Shown: positions 45,692-53,761, counted from the first letter of the stretch. The stretch is DNA of 64,000 nt from Treponema sp. (GCA_016288205.1 JAEEYO010000059.1:88806-152805), one strand, 5' to 3'. Numbers and translations: made by a program. The notes: generated by a model from the letters alone, not told the origin.

Positions 45692-46795
45692 TCAGTCTTC
45701 GGGCGGGAGCATCATGCGCATCTTTTTCTTCGGCGGCTTCACGTTCACGCCATGCTCGGAAAGGATTTTTCTGACGGCATACTCAAGCTCCGTTCTCTGG
45801 GGATTCATGGGGAGGATGAAATTCCTGCAACGTGCCCAGGTTGTCTTGTAGATGTCGGCTGCGGATGTACCGTCTGCAATCTCCTTGTCCCAGTCCGTAA
45901 GATCTGCCACAAAATCGCGTAATATATAGTAGAGTTTTTCACCAAGGCGGCAGTCCGGGTTCGCGGCGGTATACTCGTCAAGGGCCTTAAGGCTGTTCAT
46001 GTAGGATTTTTCAAAGCGTCGTTTTTCCATCATCAGATTTGTGGCGGCAGGCTGCAGGAACACGTAAAGGTCGGTCTCAAGCGCGCTGGAAACAATGTCG
46101 AAGGAGTGTCCGCTGTTGATTATCTTCAAAAGCTCCTCGGTAAGCCTTGACGGAGAGACCGGGGAAAGCAGGTCTGATGACTTCCTGATTTTTCTCTTGA
46201 GCTTGTACGGAAGACGGCATCCTGTGGTCGCACCGTATTTCACCGCCCTTAGCATACGGACCGGATCCTCCACAAAAATGCGGTCAAGAGGGATTACGGG
46301 GCTTACGACACCTTTCTTTATGTCCCTCACGCCGTCCACATAATCAATCACATGCTCTTTGAGCGGGTCGTAATAAAGAGCGTTCAGTGAAAAATCCCTT
46401 CTCTGCACGTCCTCATCCATTGTGCCGAACGCGTTGCCCACGGAACCGTCCACGATCGAGCGGAATGTGCTGACCTCAAAAATCTTCTGTCCGAAAATCA
46501 CGTGAACAAGGCGGAATCTCTTTCCAATAATCCTTGAATTGCGGAAAATCTTCTTTATACGGCTCGGAGTTGCATCGGTAACGATGTCAAAATCCTTGGG
46601 TTTCTTTCCTATTATAAGGTCGCGCACGGCTCCACCCACGAGATAGGCCGCGAATCCATTTTCCCTCAGACGGCGGATTACATAGACCGCATCATCGTCA
46701 ATGGCTCCAAGTGAGATATTGTGTTCTTCCTTTGTATAAATGACAGCTTTTTTAACGGGCCTCCCCTTGCTGTCGGTAGAATATCGTATAAGCAC
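45692..46795 (-). CDS. pcnB: Poly(A) polymerase / tRNA nucleotidyltransferase family (PcnB-like)
   Basis: A 367-residue class II nucleotidyltransferase. LVGGAVRDLIIGK, DFDIVTDA, RNSRIIGKRFRLVHVIFG and RRDFSLNALYYD (about residues 53-140) are the family motifs; the RxRLVHV form and the basic tail KPPKKKMRM favour poly(A) polymerase over CCA-adding enzyme. Both tRNAs in this window lack CCA, so a CCA enzyme is also needed and this could serve. It starts with GTG at 46795, and the promoter TTGACC-17-TAGAAT ends ten bases before it, with no ribosome-binding site. Confidence 0.85.
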   Translation of the reverse strand: MLIRYSTDSKGRPVKKAVIYTKEEHNISLGAIDDDAVYVIRRLRENGFAAYLVGGAVRDLIIGKKPKDFDIVTDATPSRIKKIFRNSRIIGKRFRLVHVIFGQKIFEVSTFRSIVDGSVGNAFGTMDEDVQRRDFSLNALYYDPLKEHVIDYVDGVRDIKKGVVSPVIPLDRIFVEDPVRMLRAVKYGATTGCRLPYKLKRKIRKSSDLLSPVSPSRLTEELLKIINSGHSFDIVSSALETDLYVFLQPAATNLMMEKRRFEKSYMNSLKALDEYTAANPDCRLGEKLYYILRDFVADLTDWDKEIADGTSAADIYKTTWARCRNFILPMNPQRTELEYAVRKILSEHGVNVKPPKKKMRMMLPPED

Positions 46796-46805
46796 AGTAT
46801 GCCTA

Positions 46806-46834
46806 TTCTAATGTTCAAGGCTTTAAAGGTCAAG
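46806..46834 (-). promoter_or_regulatory. pcnB promoter
   Basis: TTGACC, 17 bases, TAGAAT on the minus strand. The -10 box ends ten bases before the GTG start, so the leader would be only a few bases. Confidence 0.55.
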
Positions 46835-46935
46835 ACGTATGGAAAAAAATCCGCAGAAATCAATCATTTGACCTTTTTTTCTGCCCGATTTGTTATATAA
46901 TGAATAATGTAAACGTATTTAAATTGGAGCATTTA

Positions 46936-47526
46936 ATGAAAAAAGGACTGCTTGCTTTCCGTGTGGCGGCGATTAGCTTTATCCTGATTTGCCTGGCCGC
47001 TCAATCTGCAGGGGCTGAGAGTCTGATAAAGGGACTTGAGCTTGGTGGAAGCGGAAAATTTGAGTTTGCGCTGGGAGATCTTTCCAAACATGAGGTGGGA
47101 AACGCAGGATTGTCAGTTGACTGTGCATGGCCGCTCCCTCTCGGACTTCACGGCTCTGTGATTTCCGATATAGGTCTGAACGCGGATGCCGGGGTGCTCA
47201 TGGCGCTTGGCAAGGAAGCATACATTAACTCATGGTGGATCTTTGAGTTCGGGCTTGGCGCATATATGGATTTGAAGATCAACCCGACAATAATCATACG
47301 TCCGGAGCTCATGGCGGATTTCCGTCTGAACCTGATGAGATCCGACGCGTGCGACATTCACGACGCAATGCTGGATGCAGGGGTAAAGACCGGGGTTGTT
47401 ATGGTGACGCTCTTTGGACAAAACGGACGCATTACTTTCGGAGTGGACTACAGCATACTTCCGGAACAAAGCGGCATCTGCCATTACATAACGGTCAAAA
47501 GCGGAATGTCTTACCGGTTCGACTAA
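46936..47526 (+). CDS. Small outer-membrane beta-barrel candidate
   Basis: Start at 46936 after a GGAG site; TATAAT lies at 46896-46901. The 196-residue product has a signal peptide with probable cleavage after AQSAGA, then alternating hydrophobic strands with many glycines and aromatic residues, and a terminal Phe-Asp (SYRFD). Eight strands of about 10-12 residues can be traced, like small barrel proteins of treponemes (TP0733-type) and OmpW. No enzyme motif is present. A SUMF1-like lipoprotein gene follows after 23 bases, so the two may be co-transcribed. Confidence 0.7.
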   Translation: MKKGLLAFRVAAISFILICLAAQSAGAESLIKGLELGGSGKFEFALGDLSKHEVGNAGLSVDCAWPLPLGLHGSVISDIGLNADAGVLMALGKEAYINSWWIFEFGLGAYMDLKINPTIIIRPELMADFRLNLMRSDACDIHDAMLDAGVKTGVVMVTLFGQNGRITFGVDYSILPEQSGICHYITVKSGMSYRFD

Positions 47527-47549
47527 AATTTAAAATCATGGAGAGAAAA

Positions 47550-48566
47550 ATGAAAACAAAATTGATTCTGACATTTACACTCGCGCTTAATCTCACGCTG
47601 CTGATTTCCTGCTCCGCGATGATTGGGAACCTGAACAACGGGCTTTTAAGACTTTCAGACGACTCTGAAAATTCAGAAGACCAGAGAACTCCGCTCACCT
47701 ATCCCCCGGATTTTGTATTTGTTCCCGGAGCAACTGTAAATGGAGCTGTTCAAGGTTCCTCAATATTTATTTCAGGCCGCACTGTTACCATTCCCGACAT
47801 TTATGTGTGCGAGCATGAGGTGACACAAAAAGAGTTCACGACCTACTGCGATTACAGTGAAGAGCTTAAAAATGATATTGGAAATTATCCGGTTCAACCA
47901 AGATCGAATTTTGGTGAGGGCGATGACTACCCGGCTTTTAATGTTACCTGGTACGATGCCATCGTTTACTGCAACCTTCGCTCACTTGATGAGGGACTGA
48001 CACCCGCATATAGGATTGGAAACGAGAGGGATCCGAGAAACTGGGACGGCATTCAGCAAAGGGGCGAAAAATACTGCGGCCCCGAAAATGATAACGACAC
48101 TTGGAACGCGATGATTTATGACCAAAACGCAAGCGGCTACCGTCTGCCTACGGAAGCTGAGTGGGAATATACGGCAAGGAACTGCAACACTGACAGCTAT
48201 GAATATGTCGGAAGTGACAATTATGAGGATGTCGCATGGTGCGCACAGAACTCAAAAAATTTGGGTGTTTCGAATCCGAACTTCGGAACCCATCTGGTAA
48301 AGTCAAAAGACCCGAACGGACTTGAAATATACGACATGAGCGGCAATGTTGAGGAATGGTGCTGGGACTGGGTTTCTTTTAGCATAACAGCTACAACCCC
48401 CGTCACAGGACCAAGCCAAAGCAATAATTATAAGATCAGACGCGGAGGCTCATGGAGACATCTTGCAAGCGATGCAAAGATAAACAGACGCAGTTTCTAC
48501 TATACACATGCTTATCCTGACAATGAATTTTGCCGTGGCTTCCGTGTCGTCCGCACATCGTTCTAG
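47550..48566 (+). CDS. SUMF1 / formylglycine-generating-enzyme-like lipoprotein
   Basis: Start at 47550 after GGAGAG; the longer frame crosses the previous gene. The 338-residue product has a lipoprotein signal (lipobox LISC, Cys near residue 22) and a FGE-sulfatase domain: FVFVPGATVNG, VCEHEVTQKEF, PAFNVTWYDAIVYCN, YRLPTEAEWEYTARN, YDMSGNVEEWCWDW and RRGGSW, ending FCRGFRVVRTSF. Most treponemal members are thought to be surface or periplasmic binding proteins. A pair of active-site cysteines as in true formylglycine-generating enzymes is not obvious, so catalysis is doubtful. It probably shares a transcript with the barrel protein upstream. Confidence 0.9.
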   Translation: MKTKLILTFTLALNLTLLISCSAMIGNLNNGLLRLSDDSENSEDQRTPLTYPPDFVFVPGATVNGAVQGSSIFISGRTVTIPDIYVCEHEVTQKEFTTYCDYSEELKNDIGNYPVQPRSNFGEGDDYPAFNVTWYDAIVYCNLRSLDEGLTPAYRIGNERDPRNWDGIQQRGEKYCGPENDNDTWNAMIYDQNASGYRLPTEAEWEYTARNCNTDSYEYVGSDNYEDVAWCAQNSKNLGVSNPNFGTHLVKSKDPNGLEIYDMSGNVEEWCWDWVSFSITATTPVTGPSQSNNYKIRRGGSWRHLASDAKINRRSFYYTHAYPDNEFCRGFRVVRTSF

Positions 48567-48577
48567 AACAAGCTTTG

Positions 48578-48862
48578 TCATGCGCTGAGGATCTCTCCTT
48601 CACTGTCGCCGATCACGGTTTCCACCAGCTTTGTAACAACAAGCTCGTCCATACTCACACCAAGGACACTCGCAAGCACCACAAGATTGTCGATTGTTGG
48701 CATGTTCTTGCCGGCAAACCAGTTGTAGATGGTCTGGACATAGGGAAAGTCCATAATCACCTGGAGACGGCGAGGAGACATTCCCTTCTGCTTCATAATT
48801 GTCTTGATTTTTGCACCCGTGGCATTCAAATCCAGCACAGGCTTAAAATATGTAGTTTTCAC
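48578..48862 (-). CDS. XRE-family HTH regulator
   Basis: Start chosen as GTG at 48862, which follows AAGGAG; a longer frame to 48901 has no ribosome-binding site. The 94-residue protein has a Cro/C1-type helix-turn-helix (about 20-75: KTIMKQKGMSPRRLQVIMDF, then YNWFAGKNMPTIDNLVVLA). Such small regulators usually control neighbouring genes. It lies 63 bases downstream of the small His-rich ORF on the same strand. Converges with the SUMF1-like gene. Confidence 0.85.
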   Translation of the reverse strand: MKTTYFKPVLDLNATGAKIKTIMKQKGMSPRRLQVIMDFPYVQTIYNWFAGKNMPTIDNLVVLASVLGVSMDELVVTKLVETVIGDSEGEILSA

Positions 48863-48925
48863 GTTGATAACTCCTTCATTTTCGGAGTCCCAACGCATCA
48901 AGGAAAAATTACGCCGAAACTCCGC

Positions 48926-49111
48926 TTACAAAATTGACTTACAGACAGAACCATGCTCATGGACAAATCCGTGCTCATGATCCGACTCACCGAACCAGCC
49001 ATCATGACTTCCGCAATGGAAATGCTCAGAGACAGCGGTTCTCGCCACGAAATGATGATCAAATCCGTGAGAATCTTGATCTGTTCCGCACAAAACATCC
49101 TCAGTTTTCAT
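48926..49111 (-). CDS. Small histidine-rich ORF
   Basis: A 61-residue frame starting at ATG 49111, which follows AAGGAGG by seven bases, one of the best ribosome-binding sites in the region. The product has ten His, three Cys and many Asp/Glu (DSHGFDHH, EHFHCGSHD, DHEHGFVHEHG), which could bind a transition metal. No family is recognised. The complementary strand is also open, so the coding direction rests on the ribosome-binding site. It lies between the broken PIN toxin and the XRE regulator. Confidence 0.4.
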   Translation of the reverse strand: MKTEDVLCGTDQDSHGFDHHFVARTAVSEHFHCGSHDGWFGESDHEHGFVHEHGSVCKSIL

Positions 49112-49209
49112 CCCTGAACCTCCTTGCAAAAAATCAGCCGGCACAAGCCAACTCCACGTCGTTTCAACGTTTCATATTCCCACTATATCATTTAAATAAA
49201 GTTTTGTCA

Positions 49210-49365
49210 TTAAAGATGTGCTTTAAATTTACAAAATTTTTCAAGAGATGCAAGACTGTAAAAGCACTGTCCGCCAGAGATGCATTGTTTGGCGGGTTCT
49301 GAAAGCGCATCGCTTCCCTGAAAGTACCAGATGAGTATGTGTGTGTCCAAAAGATATTTTTCCAT
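49210..49365 (-). pseudogene. Truncated PIN-domain toxin
   Basis: A 51-codon frame starting at the ATG that overlaps the antitoxin stop (TGATG). MEKYLLDTHILIWYFQGSDA and the later FYSLASL are the N-terminal PIN motif (first catalytic Asp) and second strand. The chain then ends at a stop after about 50 of the usual 120-130 residues, missing the other acidic residues. It is probably inactive. Confidence 0.7.
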
Positions 49366-49604
49366 CACATATACTCCGCAAAATCGTCAATCGGTTCGTC
49401 AAAATCCGGGGCAACATATTTAATCCTGTCTCGGAGAGAACCGAACTGAGACATATTTGAGGACGGCGTGGCTGTGTTGGTTTCTGCTTCATCATCCGGC
49501 TGCTGGGAAATAAAGCGGGCAAACTGGATGACCGTACGTAGCTTTGAATCTGACATTGTATTAAAAAGCTTAAATGCCTCGTTTCTGAGAGCTGCTGCCT
49601 GCAT
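49365..49604 (-). CDS. Antitoxin-like small protein (partner of broken PIN toxin)
   Basis: Start at 49604, after AGGAGG; the longer frame is not supported. The 79-residue product has an N-terminal helical part (MQAAALRNEAFKLFNTMSDS) and an acidic C-terminus (DFDEPIDDFAEYM) that could wrap around a toxin, as in DUF2281-type antitoxins. Its stop overlaps the PIN start by one base, the classic antitoxin-first order. Because the toxin is truncated it may be an orphan. Confidence 0.7.
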   Translation of the reverse strand: MQAAALRNEAFKLFNTMSDSKLRTVIQFARFISQQPDDEAETNTATPSSNMSQFGSLRDRIKYVAPDFDEPIDDFAEYM

Positions 49605-49685
49605 AAAACACCTCCTCGCTGATATGCAATAAGTATACCACAAATGGAGAAAAAAATAAACTATAATGATGTAAAAATTGAAAAC

Positions 49686-49747
49686 TGTCATATTGAGCGC
49701 AGCGAAATATCCCATCAATTTTTTTCACTACGCTCAGAATGCCCTCA
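49686..49747. repeat. REP-like intergenic inverted repeat
   Basis: CTGTCATATTGAGCGCAGCG on one side and CACTACGCTCAGAATGCC on the other form an imperfect hairpin over about 60 bases. It abuts a heptamer repeat patch. Confidence 0.6.
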
Positions 49748-49788
49748 GCTTTCCGTTCTCCACTCTCAACTTTCCACTTTCAACTCGC
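49743..49788. repeat. Heptamer-type patch, identical 46 bp to 53820-53865
   Basis: CTTTCCGTTCTCCACTCTC with further units; the full 46 bases are identical to the patch at 53820-53865. The C-terminal codons of the XRE gene (ELKVES) lie inside it. Confidence 0.9.
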
Positions 49789-50107
49789 CTTGTCTTGAGC
49801 TTATGGATTCAAGCAGGTCGAAAACGGTTTTTCTGTTGAACGGGGATAATTTTTGATACTTTCTCAAAATCTGGTCATATTCAGATGAAAGCCGGCTTGG
49901 GATACCGGTCTTTCCTGTTACAAGATATTCAACGGAAACATTAAGCACATGGGCAATTTTTACGGCATTTTCAACTCCCGGCTGCACCTTAGGTCCCGAA
50001 AGATATTTGTCCAGCGTGTTTTTGCTTATCCCGGTTTTTTGAGCAAGTTCTTTTATCTGTATTCCCTGAAAGTCCAGTTCCGCCCTCAGGTTCTCTGAAA
50101 ATCCCAT
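49766..50107 (-). CDS. XRE-family HTH regulator with repeat-derived tail
   Basis: Start at 50107; TATACT ends six bases upstream, so this may be a leaderless mRNA. The 113-residue protein has a Cro/C1 helix-turn-helix (about residues 12-60: IKELAQKTGISKNTLDKYLS, then VENAVKIAHVLNVSVEYL). It is divergent from the CsgG/LpoB-like gene and probably binds the direct repeats at 50122-50165 that overlap that gene's promoter. The last six residues, ELKVES, are encoded by a dispersed intergenic repeat also found at the end of the hydrolase gene near 53843. Confidence 0.87.
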   Translation of the reverse strand: MGFSENLRAELDFQGIQIKELAQKTGISKNTLDKYLSGPKVQPGVENAVKIAHVLNVSVEYLVTGKTGIPSRLSSEYDQILRKYQKLSPFNRKTVFDLLESISSRQGELKVES

Positions 50108-50121
50108 GTTTTTAGTATAAA

Positions 50122-50165
50122 CCAAATATGGCGTTTTTGTTCTTGACTATTTCCAAATATAGCGT
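50122..50165. promoter_or_regulatory. Paired direct repeats, candidate XRE operator
   Basis: CCAAATATGGCGT (50122-50134) and CCAAATATAGCGT (50153-50165), 31 bp apart (three turns). The second copy lies between the -35 and -10 boxes of the plus-strand promoter, the first upstream of the XRE start. Confidence 0.5.
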
Positions 50166-50170
50166 ATAAT
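50143..50170 (+). promoter_or_regulatory. Promoter of the CsgG/LpoB-like gene
   Basis: TTGACT, 16 bases, TATAAT. It is followed by a leader of about 130 bases with two inverted repeats (ATCAAC-GTTGAT near 50195, and CTCGC-GCGAG near 50255-50278). Confidence 0.6.
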
Positions 50171-50305
50171 AATTTAAAAGCGTAAGATTTGGTATCAACT
50201 CTCCGTTGATGACCAAAAATTCACGCATGGAAAAGGAAGCAAATAAACCGACTCGCTCATGGTGTCACCTAATGCGAGCATATTCTGTCCGAATGGAGAA
50301 ATGAG

Positions 50306-51352
50306 ATGAAAAGATTTTTGATGATTTTGGTTGCCGCTATGGTGGCGGTGGGGATGGGAGGTGCGCAGACCTCACAAAAGAAAGTGGCTGTGGCAACATT
50401 CGATGTAGTCGGAAATGTGGTAACACCGGAGGATGCGGAAGCAATAACGGAGCTTTACATCAATGGACTCGTAAGAACCGGCAAGGTTTCCATCTTTGAC
50501 CGAAAGAATTTTGACACGATTCTTGCGGAGCTGAAGTTCCAGTCAGGCGACTGGGCAAGCAAAGAGAAAACCGTAGAACTCCAAAAGGCCACAGGCGCAA
50601 CGGTTCTTGGAAGAGGTCAGATATTCAAGCTTGGTAGTTCATTTTACATAAGTGCAACAATGATAGATGCAAACACGGCGGAGATACTTTCCGCGTCAAA
50701 AAAATCTTTCAAGGACATTGATGAACTTGTCGAGCTGCTTGACACTATGGCATCGGAAATTTCCACGGCCATTTCCAAAGTCGTGATGAAATACAAGATT
50801 GGCGACACTGGACCGGGCGGTGGAATTGTGTTCTATGCCTCTGAGGAAGGTTTTGATGTATTGGACGGGAAAGGCGGAATACAGAAATGCAATTACATGG
50901 AGGTTTCAAAAACTGATCTTGGGGTAAAAACATGGTGTTATTGTGTATATAAGGATAAAAAGGGAAAAGAACAGGGAACCCCATGCAATATCATTTGTTC
51001 AGACAAATTTGGATTTGGAAAAAGTAATACTTATAAAATAATTTCATATCATTCAGGTGCAAGTTCCAGCAATTGCGCGGCTTATGCATGTTATAGATAC
51101 AGTACACCGACATCAAATGCTGGAGAATGGTTTCTTCCTAGTACCAATGAATTAAGTTACGTATTCCAGAATGTTGGTGATCGAATACTTGCAACAGCAT
51201 CATCTAGTAGTTTTATATCATCTTCCCACTGGGTTGATAACCGTGGTAATCATTATGTAAGTTGGTATAGCACAAAGGATAAAAGTTTTTATTGGTATTC
51301 AAGGTTATACTCATTAAATTCTGTACTAGCGGTGCGGGCTTTTAGCAATTAA
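50306..51352 (+). CDS. Secreted CsgG/LpoB-like protein with C-terminal DUF1566-like domain
   Basis: A 348-residue protein with a signal peptide (cleavage probably after GGAQ). Residues about 25-155 match the CsgG/LpoB fold (KKVAVATFDVVGN, VSIFDRKNFDTILAELKFQS, VLGRGQIFKLG). From about 165 it reads KIGDTGPGGGIVFYASEEGF and ends with EWFLPSTNELSYVF and SVLAVRAFSN, resembling Lcl/DUF1566 domains of surface proteins. The 3' 400 bases are more AT-rich than the first half, suggesting domain acquisition. Function is probably surface interaction or envelope assembly. It converges with the retropepsin gene by four bases. Confidence 0.8.
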   Translation: MKRFLMILVAAMVAVGMGGAQTSQKKVAVATFDVVGNVVTPEDAEAITELYINGLVRTGKVSIFDRKNFDTILAELKFQSGDWASKEKTVELQKATGATVLGRGQIFKLGSSFYISATMIDANTAEILSASKKSFKDIDELVELLDTMASEISTAISKVVMKYKIGDTGPGGGIVFYASEEGFDVLDGKGGIQKCNYMEVSKTDLGVKTWCYCVYKDKKGKEQGTPCNIICSDKFGFGKSNTYKIISYHSGASSSNCAAYACYRYSTPTSNAGEWFLPSTNELSYVFQNVGDRILATASSSSFISSSHWVDNRGNHYVSWYSTKDKSFYWYSRLYSLNSVLAVRAFSN

Positions 51353-51816
51353 GATTTATGGTTGATTTCCGTTGCCGTGCGGTATAGGTCGGGACGTTCT
51401 TCAAGCGGAGGAACAACAAAGGTCAGTTCAGTTTGTCCGTTCTTATTGGTCACTAAAAAATCACCCTGCGTGATAACGTTCATGCCAAGAAGAATGTCTC
51501 CACCACCAATGTCTGCAACCACGGCATACACACTGTCCATACGATGGTTGTTGGGGAGCCTTAAATCAACGAGGACAACAGGAAGCAAAGTCTTTCCGTT
51601 CACGCCGTAGACTTCCCAGCTGTCAACAGGAGAAAGGGAAAGCTTTTTGGCAACATCGGGTGAAACGGCACTTACCTGAGCACCAGTATCCCAGATGCCG
51701 GTAAACTCACCCTTTTGTTTTGGCGCGAAATGGGAGGCAACTTTGACTACACAGGAAAGACGGTCAACGCTTTTCCCAAAGGATTCTTTGAATGCTCGGT
51801 ATTTATCCATGGACAA
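51349..51816 (-). CDS. Retropepsin-like aspartic protease
   Basis: A 155-residue single-domain aspartic protease. GIWDTGAQVSAVSPDVAKKL (about residues 40-60) contains the DTGA active site, and DILLGMNVITQGDF matches the hydrophobic loop of retropepsins. The enzyme would act as a dimer. No signal peptide, so cytoplasmic. It overlaps the 79-residue gene upstream by 14 bases; the two form a small operon. Substrate is unknown. Confidence 0.85.
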   Translation of the reverse strand: MSMDKYRAFKESFGKSVDRLSCVVKVASHFAPKQKGEFTGIWDTGAQVSAVSPDVAKKLSLSPVDSWEVYGVNGKTLLPVVLVDLRLPNNHRMDSVYAVVADIGGGDILLGMNVITQGDFLVTNKNGQTELTFVVPPLEERPDLYRTATEINHKS

Positions 51817-52036
51817 ATACTCTGGTTAAATAGTAAGGCTCACGTTCTTCCTGTACAACGTGCTTTATGGCAAAAGTTCCTGGCTGCATTTGCTGTGAGG
51901 ATTGTGTGAATGCTTCGTCCATGCTGTCATAGTTGCCCTTTACGGACTCCCCCTGCAGCACGATGTATTTACCGGCGTAATCATGTAAAAACTCGGCTTT
52001 GTGTGTCTGGAAATATCGGTTTTCAGATTCAAACAT
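51803..52036 (-). CDS. Small protein upstream of the retropepsin (DUF5678-like)
   Basis: Start at 52036, where ATG follows AAGGAGG by five bases. The 77-residue product contains FLHDYAGKYIVLQGESVKGN and SMDEAFTQSSQQ, typical of the small DUF5678-like proteins that accompany bacterial retropepsins. It is co-transcribed with the protease by a 14-base overlap. It might be an inhibitor or substrate; that is inference. Confidence 0.7.
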   Translation of the reverse strand: MFESENRYFQTHKAEFLHDYAGKYIVLQGESVKGNYDSMDEAFTQSSQQMQPGTFAIKHVVQEEREPYYLTRVFVHG

Positions 52037-52146
52037 ACGCACCTCCTTCTTTGTATGCTAAAAGTATATCACAAAAGGAGGAAAAAATAAACTAGGTCAC
52101 TTCGACTTCGATCAAGGACCTGACAAATTACAAGGAGGAACAAAAA

Positions 52147-52935
52147 ATGAAAAAACTCTTATCCCTTTTTATCGTGGCTCTGACAGCCCTCACCCTTCAC
52201 GCCCAGACAGTAGCCGTTCTTGGCTTTGAGTCAGACAATTTCTGCATCGAGGACAAAACCGGAACCATGAGCGACCTTTTGACCGATGAGCTTGTGAACA
52301 TCAGCCACATAACCGTGGTGGAGCGTAAGTACATCGACAAAATCAAGTCGGAGATGAAATTTCAGGCCTCTCCCTACACCGATCCCGCCACCGCAAAATC
52401 ACTCGGAAAGATGATAGGTGCCGACTGTGTGATTATCGGAACCGCAGATGTGTTCAATTGCACGCTGACCGTTACCGCAAGGACAATTGAGGTGGAAACA
52501 GGCAAAATCCTCTACTCCACAAAAATGACCTGCGACACTTGGAGCGAGTTCAATCAGAAGCTGCCTGACTTCGCGCGTAACCTTGTGTCAAAAATCCCTG
52601 TACCGGACAGATTTGAAGGAACATGGTATGGCATAATCGAAAACGGAGAGTACAGCGACGAATACACAATAACATTCGCGAAAAAGGGAAAGTGTGCCAT
52701 AGACATAGTGCCCGACGGCGATTTTGACGCAACAACGATTTCAGCTGTAGGAACATGGAGCGACAACGATGACATCCTGAGAATCACCGCGAAGTTCCGA
52801 ACCGACATCGCAAGGTTGAAAAATCTGAAATGGACGGCTGTATACTTATTAGATGATTCTGGAAATATGTTTTCCATGAACCTGCCACTGGGTGAAGGCG
52901 GAAAACTTGTGCGCGTAATGTTCACAAAACAGTAA
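52147..52935 (+). CDS. Secreted CsgG/LpoB-like protein
   Basis: A 262-residue protein with a signal peptide (LTLHAQ, cleavage near residue 20). Residues 22-145 have the CsgG/LpoB pattern TVAVLGFESDNF, ITVVERKYIDKIKSEMKFQ and IGADCVIIGTADVF, as in the protein at 50306. A C-terminal beta-sandwich follows (RFEGTWYGIIENGEYSDEYT...). Its role may be envelope or peptidoglycan-synthase support. AAGGAGG lies eight bases upstream of ATG. A GNRA-loop hairpin follows the stop. Confidence 0.8.
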   Translation: MKKLLSLFIVALTALTLHAQTVAVLGFESDNFCIEDKTGTMSDLLTDELVNISHITVVERKYIDKIKSEMKFQASPYTDPATAKSLGKMIGADCVIIGTADVFNCTLTVTARTIEVETGKILYSTKMTCDTWSEFNQKLPDFARNLVSKIPVPDRFEGTWYGIIENGEYSDEYTITFAKKGKCAIDIVPDGDFDATTISAVGTWSDNDDILRITAKFRTDIARLKNLKWTAVYLLDDSGNMFSMNLPLGEGGKLVRVMFTKQ

Positions 52936-52940
52936 TGACA

Positions 52941-52968
52941 ATGATGGTCTCCGAAAGGAGACCGTCGT
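52941..52968 (+). terminator. Hairpin after the CsgG-like gene
   Basis: GGTCTCC-GAAA-GGAGACC extended to about 12 pairs with two G-U pairs. It has no T-run, so it may be an RNA-stabilising hairpin or a weak terminator. Confidence 0.5.
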
Positions 52969-52979
52969 TGCCTGACAAT

Positions 52980-53462
52980 CTAGCCATTGAGTAAATAATT
53001 TAGCAAATCCTCACTTATATGCCGACCAGTCGCCTTAAATACAGCTATATACTGGCGAATTTCATCTTTGGAAATCAGATTTTGTTCCTTAGCCATACCA
53101 AGGATACCAACAGTACCCATTATGTGAAGCCCCATTCGATGGGCAACAGTCCGTCCATGAACTTCATCCATAAGCGTAAGATCAGCATTCAGAGTTTCAG
53201 TTAAAACGATAGCCTCACTTTCACCAAGATCCAACCCTGTAGCTCTCATAAGAAGCGAGACTTTTTCGCTATCCGCATCCTTTATCTTGATGAAATCAGC
53301 GTTCTTAACCAGCTCGGCTTCATCCTCATATAAAGATTCCGCTGACACTTCATCGAATACGCCATGAGGAATATATACCGAACCAAAGAGTTTTTCAAGC
53401 AAATCAAGCCTATCAATTTTTATAAGAGAAATCAGTGGAGTTGTATCTGATATTACAATCAT
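52980..53462 (-). CDS. DUF3368 PIN-like toxin
   Basis: A 160-residue PIN-fold protein. IVISDTTPLISLIKIDRLDLL (first Asp), GLDLGESEAIVLTETLNADLT and LMDEVHGRTVAHRMGL are DUF3368 motifs. GTVGILGMAKEQNLI continues the family pattern. It is the toxin of a UPF0175/DUF3368 pair: the start overlaps the antitoxin stop by four bases. The predicted action is RNA cleavage. All expected acidic residues seem present, so it is likely functional. Confidence 0.88.
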   Translation of the reverse strand: MIVISDTTPLISLIKIDRLDLLEKLFGSVYIPHGVFDEVSAESLYEDEAELVKNADFIKIKDADSEKVSLLMRATGLDLGESEAIVLTETLNADLTLMDEVHGRTVAHRMGLHIMGTVGILGMAKEQNLISKDEIRQYIAVFKATGRHISEDLLNYLLNG

Positions 53463-53761
53463 ACGGCTGTATTCTTCTCCAGTTCTTTTTGTCTGATGGC
53501 CCTATAGGTCGCCATATCATTCTGCACGTCTTCCCACGTCACGGAGATATACGGAATGCCTAAGCCGGAATACAAATCAATTAATTCGCGTTTACTTATG
53601 CCCAAAAGCTTAGCCGCCCGACCATAAGACAAGGAGAGATCGCTAATAGATGGATAAAGCAGCAAAGCCTGTTCCCTCAAAGAAGATTTTGTGCCTATTG
53701 AAGTTTCAATGTATCTAGCCGCCTCAACAGGCATTTTTACAGAAATATCCGTGAATTTCAT
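53459..53761 (-). CDS. UPF0175 antitoxin
   Basis: A 100-residue protein of UPF0175: SLREQALLLYPSISDLSLSY, then GRAAKLLGISKRELIDLYSG (about residues 47-66), a helix-turn-helix-like segment, and GIPYISVTWEDVQNDM. AAGGAGGAG precedes the ATG. It probably neutralises the DUF3368 toxin that follows and binds the promoter. Confidence 0.88.
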   Translation of the reverse strand: MKFTDISVKMPVEAARYIETSIGTKSSLREQALLLYPSISDLSLSYGRAAKLLGISKRELIDLYSGLGIPYISVTWEDVQNDMATYRAIRQKELEKNTAV

